Assembly (NCBI RefSeq): GCF_019599145.1
Contig: NZ_CP080647.1
Span: forward strand, 5,208,001 to 5,272,000
DNA length: 64,000 nt
Source of the DNA: Streptomyces akebiae
GTDB taxonomy: Bacteria > Actinomycetota > Actinomycetes > Streptomycetales > Streptomycetaceae
Direction: 5' to 3'
The position numbers and the translations under genes are program-made. The notes beneath the pieces were generated by a model that worked only from the letters and a program-made list of their open reading frames with translations, was not told the DNA's origin and did no database searches. Below are positions 1 to 8,145 of the stretch, one piece after another (the stretch's first letter is position 1; the number at the start of each line of letters is the position of its first letter).

Positions 1-1
1 A

Positions 2-169
2 CGGATCCACTGCGCCGTGGGCGCGCACGACGAGCCGGGTGTGTGCGAGACACCGAGGGGGCGTACGCGGGGCGGGACGGGGGCGTACACGGCCGTCGCG
101 GAGTTCGCGGCACCGGACGGCGAGGGACCGCTGTTGCTGCGTTCAGGGAGCAACTCGGGCCACTCGTAG
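2..169 (+). CDS. C-terminal end of an upstream gene (partial, unidentified)
   Basis: An open frame enters from the left edge and stops at TAG 167-169. The visible tail is about 55 residues and ends in GPLLLRSGSNSGHS, with a composition that looks like protein. It is followed by a strong hairpin, which is consistent with the end of a transcription unit. Nothing in the tail identifies a family. It could also be non-coding, since high-GC DNA often leaves open frames of this length. Confidence 0.3.
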   Translation, partial: RIHCAVGAHDEPGVCETPRGRTRGGTGAYTAVAEFAAPDGEGPLLLRSGSNSGHS

Positions 170-232
170 GGGCGTTGACGCCGAGGGCGTATCCGCCCAG
201 TGGGGCCGCTCCGGAACCCGGGCATGAAAAGA

Positions 233-270
233 CCCGGTTGCTGGCGACGGGGGATGCACCAGCAACCGGG
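233..270 (+). terminator. Stem-loop, probable terminator
   Basis: The 12-bp arm CCCGGTTGCTGG (233-244) is exactly complementary to CCAGCAACCGGG (259-270), with a 14-nt loop. It sits 60 nt after the frame that stops at 169. There is no clear T-run, which is common for Streptomyces terminators. Confidence 0.55.
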
Positions 271-302
271 CTAATGGAACCGTAACAAGAGATCGGCGCT
301 TC

Positions 303-364
303 GCAAATTCGATCTCGGCTATTCGGACACGAATTTGCCTGTCACGTAGGGGAGTTGTGACAGG
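303..364. promoter_or_regulatory. Two nested inverted repeats in an intergenic region
   Basis: GCAAATTCG (303-311) is repeated inverted as CGAATTTGC (330-338) with 18 nt between. It is followed directly by CCTGTCAC (338-345) and its inverse GTGACAGG (357-364), 11 nt apart. The region is less GC-rich than its surroundings. It may be an operator or an RNA hairpin pair. No gene start nearby makes its target obvious, since the next gene converges on it from the right. Confidence 0.35.
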
Positions 365-424
365 AGTCACCACACTTCGAACGCACTCGGTCGCCCGGCC
401 GCCCCCTCGGCGCGGGAACGGACG

Positions 425-1414
425 TCAGCTCAGCGTGACCTGCCGGTTGGTGAGACCACCGCGCGCCCGACGCTCTTCCGGCGTGAGCGGGGACTCGTCG
501 GCCAGGGCACCGGCGAGCCGCTCGGCGAACTCGGCCGCCGGCTTCTCGATGTCGTCCGCGCCCACCCCGCTGGGGAGGTCCCAGACCGGCACGGTGAGGC
601 CGTGAGCACGGAAGGAGCCCACGAGGCGGGTGCCCTCGCCGAGGCTCGAACGCCCCGCCGCGTGCAGCCGGGCGAGCGCGTCCAGAAGCCGCTCCTCGGC
701 GTGCGGCATGACCCAGCGCAGGTGGTTCTTCTCCGGGGTCTCGCACCAGTAGGCCGCGTCGACGCCCGCGAGCTTCACCGTCGGGATCGCCGCGGAGTTG
801 GCGCGCTCCAGGGAGGCGGCCACCTCCGGAGTCGTGTTCTCCGTGTCCGGGACCCAGAACTCGAAGCCCGTGTGCACAACTGGCTCGAACTCACCTTCGG
901 GGTCGAGCAGGTCCTGCAGGCGCGGACCGTCGGCCGGAGCGCGCCGGCCCTGAACCGGAGTGCCCGGTTCGGCGACGAGGGCGCGCTGCAGGGTGTCGGC
1001 GAGGTCGCGGCTGATGTCACCGGAGGCGGTGTCGTTCTGCAGACCGAGCAGGACCGAGCCGTCGTCGCGGCGCAGCGCGGGCCACGCCATGGGCAGGACG
1101 GTGGCGAGCGTCACCGACGGGACCCCTTCGGGGAGCGCGTCCTTGAGCTTCAGCTCGACGGTCGCGGCGGGCACCAGCTCGCGCAGCGCGATCCAGTCGC
1201 CCTCGCCGGGCAGGCCCTCGAAGGGGCGCTGCACCAGCTCGGTCACGGCCTGGGCGGCGGCCCGGCCGTGGCAGGCCTTGTAGCGGCGGCCGCTGCCGCA
1301 GGGGCATTGCTCGCGCGCGCCGACAACCGGAACCTGCCCATCGGCGCCTGCGGCGCCGACTCCGCCGGTGCCCTGCGGGCGCTTGGCCTTCGTGTGGGGT
1401 CGCTTCTTGGCCAT
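425..1414 (-). CDS. DUF5926 family protein with N-terminal SEC-C zinc motif
   Basis: 329 residues starting MAKKRPHTKAKRP. The ATG at 1414 is chosen because this basic start directly precedes the motif; longer in-frame extensions upstream look like noise. A SEC-C motif lies at residues 37-49 (CPCG, then ACHG), the C-x-C-x8-CH zinc ligand set also found at the C-terminus of SecA. The remainder matches what I recall as the actinobacterial DUF5926 family, whose function is unknown. The frame ends TNRQVTLS. It lies in the same direction as the next two genes upstream, but is separated from them by 160 bp, so it is probably its own transcription unit. A zinc-dependent protein or RNA interaction is possible but not shown by the sequence. 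Confidence 0.85.
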   Translation of the reverse strand: MAKKRPHTKAKRPQGTGGVGAAGADGQVPVVGAREQCPCGSGRRYKACHGRAAAQAVTELVQRPFEGLPGEGDWIALRELVPAATVELKLKDALPEGVPSVTLATVLPMAWPALRRDDGSVLLGLQNDTASGDISRDLADTLQRALVAEPGTPVQGRRAPADGPRLQDLLDPEGEFEPVVHTGFEFWVPDTENTTPEVAASLERANSAAIPTVKLAGVDAAYWCETPEKNHLRWVMPHAEERLLDALARLHAAGRSSLGEGTRLVGSFRAHGLTVPVWDLPSGVGADDIEKPAAEFAERLAGALADESPLTPEERRARGGLTNRQVTLS

Positions 1415-1574
1415 CGTGGGTGTCTCCCGATCACGGCTCGTCTCGTACCCGCGCGAGCCTAGTCGCTCGTACGACGCCCGACGGGACCCTGTGGACAACG
1501 CACCGAGTCGTCCCGGAACCGGAGGTTCGGGCCGGGATGTGCCCGGTCCCGTGGCCGTAGGTGACCGGCCTCGG

Positions 1575-2204
1575 TCAGTCCATGTCGTCGAACGCGTCTG
1601 CGAAGTCCAGATCGGGGAGTGCGGAGACCGAGGGTGCGATGACGCGGGTGGCGAAGTCGTCCCGGCGGTGGGCGCGGTAGACGTCGTCCTGGACGACGAC
1701 CCACACCGTGACCTCACCGCGGGCGTCGTCCCGTACGCCCCAGTCGTCCGCCAGTGCCGTGACGATGTTCAGCCCGCGGCCGCCGTGTGCGGTGACCGAG
1801 GGCGTGGACGGAGCGGGGCGGGTCGGACCACCGCCGTCCGTCACCTCGACCGTGAGCCGCCCCGAGGGATCCATCCGCCAGGCGCAGCGCACATCACCGT
1901 CGCCGGCCAGCGCGTCGCCGAGGGGCCTGCCGTGCTTGCAGGCATTGCTGAGCAGTTCGGAAAGGATCAGTAGGGCATCGTCGATGACCGATTCCGCCAC
2001 ACCGCCAGTGCGCAGCTGATCGCGCATCCGGTGCCTTGCTTCCCCCACGCCCGCAGGGCCATGGGGTACGGCCATGCTCGACGACGTGGGCACCTCCTGT
2101 GCCACCACCAACGCCACCCCCGAGACCTCCTTCGCCCCACGCCACGGTGTGAATGCCCCATTGGACTGGACTGGAAACCGGCCAACGAGCGTGCTGTGAC
2201 GCAC
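1575..2204 (-). CDS. Anti-sigma-type ATP-binding regulatory protein (HATPase_c, RsbW-like)
   Basis: About 209 residues with a single GHKL ATPase domain. The N-box is visible as ILSELLSNACKHG, the G1 box as VTDGGGP and the G2 box as GGRGLNIV. No transmitter or receiver domain is present. Small stand-alone proteins of this kind are very numerous in Streptomyces and act as serine kinases or anti-sigma factors in partner-switching regulation. The partner is not encoded next door. The GTG at 2204 gives the longest form; an ATG at about 2075 (MAVPHGPAG) would give a shorter protein that still includes the whole domain. The start is therefore uncertain, while the family is clear. Confidence 0.8.
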   Translation of the reverse strand: MRHSTLVGRFPVQSNGAFTPWRGAKEVSGVALVVAQEVPTSSSMAVPHGPAGVGEARHRMRDQLRTGGVAESVIDDALLILSELLSNACKHGRPLGDALAGDGDVRCAWRMDPSGRLTVEVTDGGGPTRPAPSTPSVTAHGGRGLNIVTALADDWGVRDDARGEVTVWVVVQDDVYRAHRRDDFATRVIAPSVSALPDLDFADAFDDMD

Positions 2205-2394
2205 TCCTCACGCTCGAACACGGACCGAACGCGCCGGTGCACACCCCGTAGTTGAGTGGCTGAATTTCGTCCCCGATATGCCGACTTGTCCCTGGGTGAG
2301 GTCCGGCCGTCTTGGCGGAATTCTTACCTCCGTCAAGCGCCGCGCGGGGGCGGCGCCGGGAGGTGACAGGGCGGTCGCAGGTGTGAACAGCGGC

Positions 2395-2475
2395 GTGTTC
2401 GGAACGGTCGCGGAGCGCGTGTGCGGAGTTGTCGGGAACGGTGTGTTCGGAGTTGTGGGAACCCGTGTGTTCAGC
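2395..2475. repeat. Degenerate tandem repeat of about 24 bp
   Basis: Successive copies resembling GTGTGCGGAGTTGTCGGGAA run through the gap between the ATP-binding protein gene and the GDPD gene, with drifted bases in each copy. It lies just after the stop of the GDPD gene on the minus strand. It may be a decayed minisatellite. Confidence 0.4.
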
Positions 2476-3280
2476 GGCCGAGTTGCTGGAGAACCGCGCG
2501 CGGGCGGTTGGTGATGATGGCGTCGACACCCAATGCGACGCAGAGGTCGACGTCCTGGGGTTCGTTCACGGTCCACACGTGCACCTGGTGCCCGGCGCTC
2601 TTCAGGCGCTCGATGTACAGGGGGTGGTTGCGCAGGGTCCGGATCGAGGGGCCCGCGATCCGGACACCGGCCGGCAGCCGACCGTCGCGCAGCCGGGGCG
2701 AGACGAACTGCGTCAGGTAGACCGTGGGCAGGGTCGGGGACGCGGCCCGGACGCGGTGCAGCGAGCGCGCCGAGAAGCTCATGATCCTCACCGGTGAGTT
2801 GGCGGGCGACTCCGGGGCGTCCAGGCCGAACCGCTTCAGCAGGACCAGCAGCCGTTCCTCGACCTGGCCGGCCCAGCGCGTGGGGTGCTTGGTCTCGATG
2901 GCCAGCTCCACGGGGCGCCCGGCGTCGGCCACGAGTTCGAGCAGACGCTCAAGGGTGAGGACGGAGGTGTCCGCCCGGTCCTCGGGGGTGACCTCCCAGT
3001 CGGGGGCCTCGTCGCCGCTCTTCCAGGAGCCGAAGTCCAGGGCGGCGAGATCGGCGAGCTCCAGGGCGGAGACCGCGCCGCGGCCGTTCGACGTACGGTT
3101 GACGCGTCGGTCGTGGACGCAGACGAGATGGCCGTCCGCCGTCAGCCGGACATCGCATTCGAGGGCGTCCGCACCTTCCTCGATCGCCTTCTTGTACGCG
3201 GCCAGGGTGTGCTCGGGGGCCGCCTCGGAGGCACCCCGGTGGGCGACGACCTGAATCGGGAGCTGTCGTGCGTGGGTCAC
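2471..3280 (-). CDS. Glycerophosphodiester phosphodiesterase
   Basis: 269 residues from GTG 3280. The GDPD TIM-barrel signature is clear: VVAHRGA with the first catalytic His at 14, LECDVRLTADG with metal ligands Glu 41 and Asp 43, and VCVHDRRVNRTSNG with the second His at 56. The C-terminal part has HVWTVNEPQD and DAIITNRP, both typical of the family. The enzyme hydrolyses glycerophosphodiesters to glycerol-3-phosphate plus an alcohol. No signal peptide is visible, so it should be cytoplasmic, like UgpQ rather than the secreted GlpQ. It diverges from the HtrA-like protease across a 260-bp AT-richer gap. Confidence 0.92.
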   Translation of the reverse strand: MTHARQLPIQVVAHRGASEAAPEHTLAAYKKAIEEGADALECDVRLTADGHLVCVHDRRVNRTSNGRGAVSALELADLAALDFGSWKSGDEAPDWEVTPEDRADTSVLTLERLLELVADAGRPVELAIETKHPTRWAGQVEERLLVLLKRFGLDAPESPANSPVRIMSFSARSLHRVRAASPTLPTVYLTQFVSPRLRDGRLPAGVRIAGPSIRTLRNHPLYIERLKSAGHQVHVWTVNEPQDVDLCVALGVDAIITNRPRAVLQQLGR

Positions 3281-3373
3281 CGCGTCATGGTGCCACCGTG
3301 ACGGGGTACGCGTGGGGGTGGTGACCGTGGACGACCGGGTTCGTACGCACAGTACGCGTGGTTGGTCCGATAG

Positions 3374-3389
3374 ATCCTATATAAAGGAT
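3374..3389. promoter_or_regulatory. AT-rich inverted repeat between divergent genes
   Basis: ATCCT and AGGAT flank ATATAA, giving a 16-bp interrupted palindrome. It is an unusually AT-rich island in this genome and lies in the divergent promoter region of the GDPD and protease genes. It contains plausible -10 hexamers on both strands (TATATA/TATAAA). Its role is inferred only from position. Confidence 0.35.
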
Positions 3390-3541
3390 GGTCCCGGACC
3401 CACAGACACCGCTTATGGTGCCCTGACGGCTCGTGGGAAAAGCTGACCGCATACAGAACTCACGCACAGCCTCTGTGCGACTGTGCGACCAAGAACAGTA
3501 GACCGCCTACAAGGTGAAGCCGTGGACCGAGGAGAAAAGCT

Positions 3542-5212
3542 GTGAGCACCGAGAACGAGGGCACCGCGGTACCCCCGGCCCCGTCCGCACCTCCCGTGCC
3601 GGTGGATTCTCCCGCTGCCTCCGCGCCGGCCCCGACGCACGAGCCGAGCGCGGCACCGGCGGAGACCACCGCCCCGGCCCCCTCGGCCGAGACCGCCGAC
3701 AACGCCCCGACCACCCAGTTGCCGCCGGTCCCGCCGACGGCGCAGCAGCCTCAGCCCGAGCTGGTGTCCACGGGGGCACCCGGTTACGCGGCGAGCCAGG
3801 GCCAGGTGCCCGGCGGCGGATACGGCCAGGCACCGGGCGGTCCGGGCGGGCCCGCCGGGCCGGGTGGATCCTCCGCGCCCGACGCCTCCTGGCCGCCCCC
3901 GCCGCCGCCCGCCGTCCCGTCGTACGCGGACAACGGGGCCGCCGCCGGCGCGTACGGGGACAGCGCCGGCGCGTACGGCACCGCGGGCGCCGCCGGAGGC
4001 GCCGGTGGCACGGGTGGTCCCGGCGGCCCGGGCGATGGCGGCTGGGGCTCCTCCTGGCAGCAGACGCAGCAGCCGGCCCCCAAGCCGGCCGGCAACAAGC
4101 GCGGCGGCCTGATCGCCGCGATCCTCGTGGCCGCGCTGGTCGCGGGCGGTGTCGGCGGTGGCATCGGCTACACGCTCGCCGACCGCAACGACAACTCTTC
4201 CGGCTCCACGACCGTCTCGGCCTCCCAGAACGGCGGAGACGTCAAGCGCGCGGCCGGTACGGTCGCCGCCGTGGCTTCCGCGGCGTTGCCGAGCACGGTC
4301 ACCATCGAGGCGTCCGGCAACGACGGTGAGGGTGGCACGGGCACCGGGTTCGTGTTCGACAAGGAAGGGCACATCGTCACCAACAACCACGTGGTGGCGG
4401 AGGCCGTCGACGGCGGCAAGGTGTCGGCCACCTTCCCCGACGGCAAGAAGTACGACGCCGAGGTCGTCGGCCACGCGCAGGGCTACGACGTGGCGGTCAT
4501 CAAGCTGAAGAACGCCCCGTCGAACCTGCGGCCGCTGACGCTCGGCGACTCCGACAAGGTCGCGGTGGGCGACTCGACCATCGCGATCGGCGCCCCCTTC
4601 GGCCTCTCCAACACGGTCACGACGGGCATCATCAGCGCCAAGAACCGTCCGGTGGCCTCCAGCGACGGCTCCTCCGGCAGCAAGGCCTCCTACATGAGCG
4701 CCCTGCAGACCGACGCGTCGATCAACCCGGGCAACTCCGGCGGCCCGCTCCTCGACGCGCGGGGCGACGTCATCGGCATCAACTCGGCGATCCAGTCCGC
4801 CAGCAACGGCAGCTTCGGCTCCGGCCAGGCGGGCTCCATCGGCCTCGGCTTCGCCATCCCGATCAACCAGGCCAAGAACGTGGCCCAGCAGCTGATCAGG
4901 ACGGGCAAGCCGGTGTACCCGGTGATCGGCGCCTCGGTCTCCCTGGAGGAGGGCACGGGCGGAGCGAAGATCACGAACTCGGGTGAGGGCGGCGCGGACT
5001 CCATCACCCCGGGCGGGCCCGCCGACAAGGCCGGCCTCAAGCCCGGCGACGTCATCACCAAGCTCGACGACCACGTCATCGACAGCGGCCCCACCCTCAT
5101 CGGCGAAATCTGGACCCACCTCCCCGGCGACAAGGTCACCCTCACGTACACCCGCGACGGCAAGACCCGCACGGCGGACGTCACGCTGGGGGAACGCGAG
5201 GGCGACAGCTGA
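3542..5212 (+). CDS. Membrane-anchored HtrA/DegP-like serine protease with PDZ domain
   Basis: 556 residues from GTG 3542, which has GAGGAG a few bases upstream. Residues 1-180 are a Pro/Ala/Gly-rich cytoplasmic tail. A single membrane helix follows at about 186-210 (AAILVAALVAGG). The outside part is a trypsin-like S1C domain with catalytic His283 (NNHVV), Asp316 (YDVAVIKL) and Ser399 (NPGNSGGPL). A PDZ domain lies at about 455-550, with GPADKAGLKPGDVI marking its ligand-binding part. HtrA proteases degrade or refold damaged exported proteins. Streptomyces carry several paralogues, and I do not assign a specific one. An inverted repeat directly after the stop probably ends the transcript. 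Confidence 0.93.
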   Translation: MSTENEGTAVPPAPSAPPVPVDSPAASAPAPTHEPSAAPAETTAPAPSAETADNAPTTQLPPVPPTAQQPQPELVSTGAPGYAASQGQVPGGGYGQAPGGPGGPAGPGGSSAPDASWPPPPPPAVPSYADNGAAAGAYGDSAGAYGTAGAAGGAGGTGGPGGPGDGGWGSSWQQTQQPAPKPAGNKRGGLIAAILVAALVAGGVGGGIGYTLADRNDNSSGSTTVSASQNGGDVKRAAGTVAAVASAALPSTVTIEASGNDGEGGTGTGFVFDKEGHIVTNNHVVAEAVDGGKVSATFPDGKKYDAEVVGHAQGYDVAVIKLKNAPSNLRPLTLGDSDKVAVGDSTIAIGAPFGLSNTVTTGIISAKNRPVASSDGSSGSKASYMSALQTDASINPGNSGGPLLDARGDVIGINSAIQSASNGSFGSGQAGSIGLGFAIPINQAKNVAQQLIRTGKPVYPVIGASVSLEEGTGGAKITNSGEGGADSITPGGPADKAGLKPGDVITKLDDHVIDSGPTLIGEIWTHLPGDKVTLTYTRDGKTRTADVTLGEREGDS

Positions 5213-5232
5213 TCATCGCTGCATCGCCGCAT

Positions 5233-5277
5233 AGCCGTCCCCGTTCCCTCAGCCGTCCGCTGTGGGTGGGGACGGCT
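5233..5277. terminator. Bidirectional terminator between convergent genes
   Basis: AGCCGTCCCC (5233-5242) and GGGGACGGCT (5268-5277) form a perfect 10-bp stem with a 25-nt loop. It lies between the stop of the protease gene and the stop of the convergent hypothetical gene. Confidence 0.6.
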
Positions 5278-5293
5278 CGGCGTCGGGCAGGGA

Positions 5294-5797
5294 TCAGGAA
5301 GGGGTCTCCCATGGCGGAATCAGCACGGCCCGGAAGTTCTCGCCGCCGTACATCGACTCGTAGAAGATCTCGACCATCAGACGCTCACTGACGAGCGCCC
5401 AGAACCAAGCGTGGTCACGCTGGTCGAAGTCGTCGAGAAACAGCAGGTGCACGACTTGGCCGGAGAGTACGGGAACACCTGGTTGCAACGTCGACACCTT
5501 CGGGTGCACCGAACGCCCTCGCGTGAGCTGCCTGTAGGTCCTGAGGTCCCACTCACCGATGACCTCGCCGTCCACCTGGACCACGCTCCTGGTGACTATG
5601 GCCGGACCCAGACCGGCATTGACGAGCTGGATCCCCGTCCTTGTCCCTTCGAAGTTCAGCACTCGCCGAATCTGTAGGAGAGGTCTCACCGACTGACGAT
5701 TGTGGGACCTGATGTTTCTCGATTCCGTGAAACTCACCCAGAGCGAAGCGAGTGCGATCATGGTCGCCGACACAGAGATCCAGATTTCCGGCTTCAT
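5294..5797 (-). CDS. Hypothetical membrane-anchored protein
   Basis: 167 residues starting MKPEIWISVSATMIALASLWVSF at ATG 5797. This is an N-terminal membrane helix with a short outside tail, and the rest is soluble and mixed beta-rich (VRPLLQIRRVL, GIQLVNAGLGPAIV). The segment GIQLVNAGLGPA resembles small phage- or island-type membrane proteins that often have no assigned role. It is convergent with the protease gene and sits beside tRNA-Ser, so it may belong to an accessory insertion. Codon use is less strongly GC-biased than in the conserved genes around it. Confidence 0.6.
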   Translation of the reverse strand: MKPEIWISVSATMIALASLWVSFTESRNIRSHNRQSVRPLLQIRRVLNFEGTRTGIQLVNAGLGPAIVTRSVVQVDGEVIGEWDLRTYRQLTRGRSVHPKVSTLQPGVPVLSGQVVHLLFLDDFDQRDHAWFWALVSERLMVEIFYESMYGGENFRAVLIPPWETPS

Positions 5798-5927
5798 GGG
5801 CCCCTCCCCCGCTCACAGTTGTAGCCGATCGGCCACGTGGTGGGCGTGCCACTCGTGGACCACCATCTCTTGATCATGACCGCAGCCGGTACGCTGTACC
5901 CGCTCCGTCCCTGGTGGGCGGGGCGCA

Positions 5928-6012
5928 GGTGGGTTGCCCGAGCGGCCTAAGGGAACGGTCTTGAAAACCGTCGTGGCGCAAGTCACCGTGGGTTCAAATC
6001 CCACACCCACCG
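5928..6012 (+). tRNA. tRNA-Ser (anticodon TGA)
   Basis: The acceptor arms GGTGGGT (5928-5934) and ACCCACC (6005-6011) pair fully, followed by G and an encoded CCA at 6013-6015. The anticodon loop CTTGAAA has TGA at 5962-5964. The long variable arm and the T-loop GGTTCAAATC are present, as expected for a class II tRNA. It reads UCA, and probably other UCN codons by wobble. It is one of three tRNA-Ser genes in this window. Confidence 0.97.
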
Positions 6013-6023
6013 CCAGGCAATAC

Positions 6024-6054
6024 GGCCCCTGACCAGGCATCCAGGTCAGGGGCC
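6024..6054 (+). terminator. Terminator hairpin after tRNA-Ser
   Basis: GGCCCCTGACC (6024-6034) pairs with GGTCAGGGGCC (6044-6054) across a 9-nt loop, 12 nt after the tRNA 3' end. Confidence 0.75.
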
Positions 6055-6209
6055 CTGCTGTTGTTCGGTCCCCGCCGACGACCGCCGTCCCCGTGGTTTC
6101 CCGCACGATCGGGCACGGATGGGGCACGGCCGACTGCCCGTGGCGCTGGGCAGAACGGCCCGCAGCGGAAGACCGGTCGACTGAATCGACCGCATGCCAG
6201 GATGAGGAC

Positions 6210-6476
6210 ATGCAGCCCGTAGACGTGCACAGCCATCTGCGCTTCATGCTCAACGAGTGGGACCCGATTGGCGTCGCTGATGACGTCCAGGATGAGTACG
6301 ACTGTCTCATCGCTCCCCTCCTCACCCGTCTGCATGCTGGGGCTGGGCGGGCATCGATCGGCGAGTTCCTGGGGTCTGAGCTTGAAGATCACTTTGCTCT
6401 CGAGCCTCAGCCCCAAGAAGTGGACCAGCTGGCGGACAGGCTTGTGGCCTGGTGGTCCACCGTCGGCGCTGCTTGA
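6210..6476 (+). CDS. Small hypothetical protein (DUF1871-like)
   Basis: 88 residues starting MQPVDVHSHLRFMLNEWDPIG at ATG 6210, preceded by AGGATGAGG. The acidic segment LNEWDPIGVADDVQDEYDCLIAPLL resembles the core of small DUF1871-type proteins, whose function is unknown; I have moderate trust in that likeness. A long Arg-rich in-frame extension upstream looks non-coding and is left out. It sits between tRNA-Ser and an insertion-sequence remnant, in the accessory stretch. Confidence 0.6.
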   Translation: MQPVDVHSHLRFMLNEWDPIGVADDVQDEYDCLIAPLLTRLHAGAGRASIGEFLGSELEDHFALEPQPQEVDQLADRLVAWWSTVGAA

Positions 6477-6802
6477 AGAACAGGCCGGCGGAGTCTCGGG
6501 GATCTTGGTGAGCTGGGTTTTTGCTGGTCAGGCTCGGTAGGCTCGTGCGCCTAGTGGTCGTCGTTGGTCGCCATTGGCCACTGTCGAGCGGCCTCGGACG
6601 GCCCAGAGACGGCCCGGCACGGACATGAAAGTCAGCTCTGCCGAGACGGTCCCGCCTTTGACGTCGCTCTAGCATCCTGCCCACCGTCGCAACTTCCTGG
6701 TGACCTGAGCTTTGTGGAGTTGGGTTGCCGAGGCTTCGCCCGGGCTCGTCATGAACGCCGTGATAGGGGTGAAGTTTCCCCGTGATCTCGGACACTCGAT
6801 GG
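6477..6802. other. Gap without a supported gene, left flank of the IS remnant
   Basis: No frame here has convincing coding character. The right part, about 6775-6802, lies just past the transposase stop and probably contains the terminal sequence of the insertion element. I could not match it to a second inverted copy. Confidence 0.4.
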
Positions 6803-7405
6803 TTATGCAGCGAGGGCGTGCTGTTGCCGCTGCCTGGTCTCGGCTGGGGTGAGGTAGCCGAAAATCTTGTGCTTGCGCAGGCGGCGGCGGTTGTAGAAGG
6901 TCTCGATGAAGTTGAAGACCTCGGCGCGGGCGGTGGCCCGTTCGGGCCAGGTCCGGGTGCCTATCTCCTCTTTGAGCAGGGCCCAGAAGCTTTCAGCGGC
7001 GGCGTTGTCGAAGCATGATCCGGTGCGCCCGCAGCTCTGCCGCAGACCCAGCTCCCTTATTCGATCCCGGAATTGGGCCGATGTGTACTCTCTTCCGCGA
7101 TCACTGTGGATCACGCAGCCGGGCTGCAGGTGGCCCCGGCCGTGAGCCATGTCCAGGGCGTCGACGACGAGTTCGGCGCGGTGGTGGTCGGCCATGGCAT
7201 AGCCGACGACCTCGCGGGTGGCCAGGTCGAGCCATCCGTGACGACGATGGGCGAGCCGCGGGGCGCGTGCCGCCTGGTGACGAGTACCGGGGGCACGACA
7301 GCGGGCGATTCCGCGATGCCCGCCGCGATGCTTAGCCGCAGTCCGCGGCCACTTCATCGATGCGTGGCCGGTGACGTGCTCGTACCAGGATGAGCCCGTG
7401 CTCAC
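6803..7405 (-). pseudogene. IS3-family transposase (OrfB) remnant
   Basis: The C-terminal part is clearly an IS3/IS150-type integrase core: HRAELVVDALDMA, then VIHSDRGREYTS with the second catalytic Asp, then CFDNAAAESFWALLKEE with the catalytic Glu, then FIETFYNRRRLRKHKIFGYLTPAE. The segment that should hold the first catalytic Asp is missing. IARCRAPGTRHQA joins almost directly to HGWLDLATREVVGYAM, so an internal deletion has removed part of the catalytic domain. The N-terminal HTH region and the OrfA frame are also gone. The element is a mobile-element fossil and not expected to be active. Flanking terminal repeats could not be defined by eye. Confidence 0.85.
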
Positions 7406-8145
7406 CGGTCCGGCGTCGACGGAGTGGTACGAGCCCGCAATTCACCTGCGGGCAGGCCCGTTTCCTCGTCGCATTGCTGGTGGTCTCGCAGGGCGGTCAG
7501 CAACTCCGAGCGGCGCCCCTCCGCTTGCGGCTGACCGGGGAAAACCACCGGGTCAACCAGCACCTCAGAGATCATTACGGTGACAGTCCTTACGTAACAC
7601 CCTGAGCATGGCTCTTCGTGCGACATGCGACGAGGTCCGATGCACGTACGAGACTGAACAAGGTTGACCCGGAGGTCGTCGGTCCTGATTTCAAAGATCC
7701 AGCGAGCCGAATTCCCAGGAGTTCAAAGAAGAACCAGGGCGCGCTCGCGCGTCTTACTCGGGCAGTTCCTCTAGGTGCGGCGTTCCAGCCGGCCAGCGGA
7801 TCGTGCATGTCACAGCCAGGCGCCACTTCTCGCGCGGCGCGGGCTCGGGCGGGACGCTGGTTGCGGTGGTCTTGGGTAGCCGGGCCAACTGCCGGATCGC
7901 GGTCGGTCCACGCCGCCACCAGTACCGCTTCTCCCTGGGCGGTTTGCCCACGTGCCCACGCGGTCGACGTGGAGTCTGTGGGCCGTGTGTGGGCCAACCT
8001 GCCAGCCGTCGATGCGTGAATGCGCTGGTCCGAAAGGACGTCCCGGTTTGGGGCGCCCATGTGGTGCGTGGCGCGCTACGAGATGCGGGGCGGGAGAGCG
8101 GCGCGGATTCTGGTGGGGAGGGGGTCTACAGCAGAAGGAGCCGCT
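7406..8145. other. Long stretch without a well-supported gene
   Basis: Several short frames exist. One is minus 7402-7626 (starts MSHEEPCSGCYVR, contains MISEVLVDPVVFPGQP). Another is minus 7754-7951 (starts MGKPPREKRYWWRRG). Both have readable composition, but neither has a family I recognise nor a strong ribosome-binding site. They may be fragments of genes broken by the insertion element. I would treat the whole stretch as decayed accessory DNA. Confidence 0.4.

Noticed and set aside
602..1462. 286-residue plus-strand frame over the DUF5926 gene
   Set aside because: Antisense shadow; the minus frame holds the SEC-C motif.
7402..7626. 74-residue minus-strand frame next to the IS remnant as a gene
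   Set aside because: No ribosome-binding site or recognisable family; it overlaps the remnant boundary.
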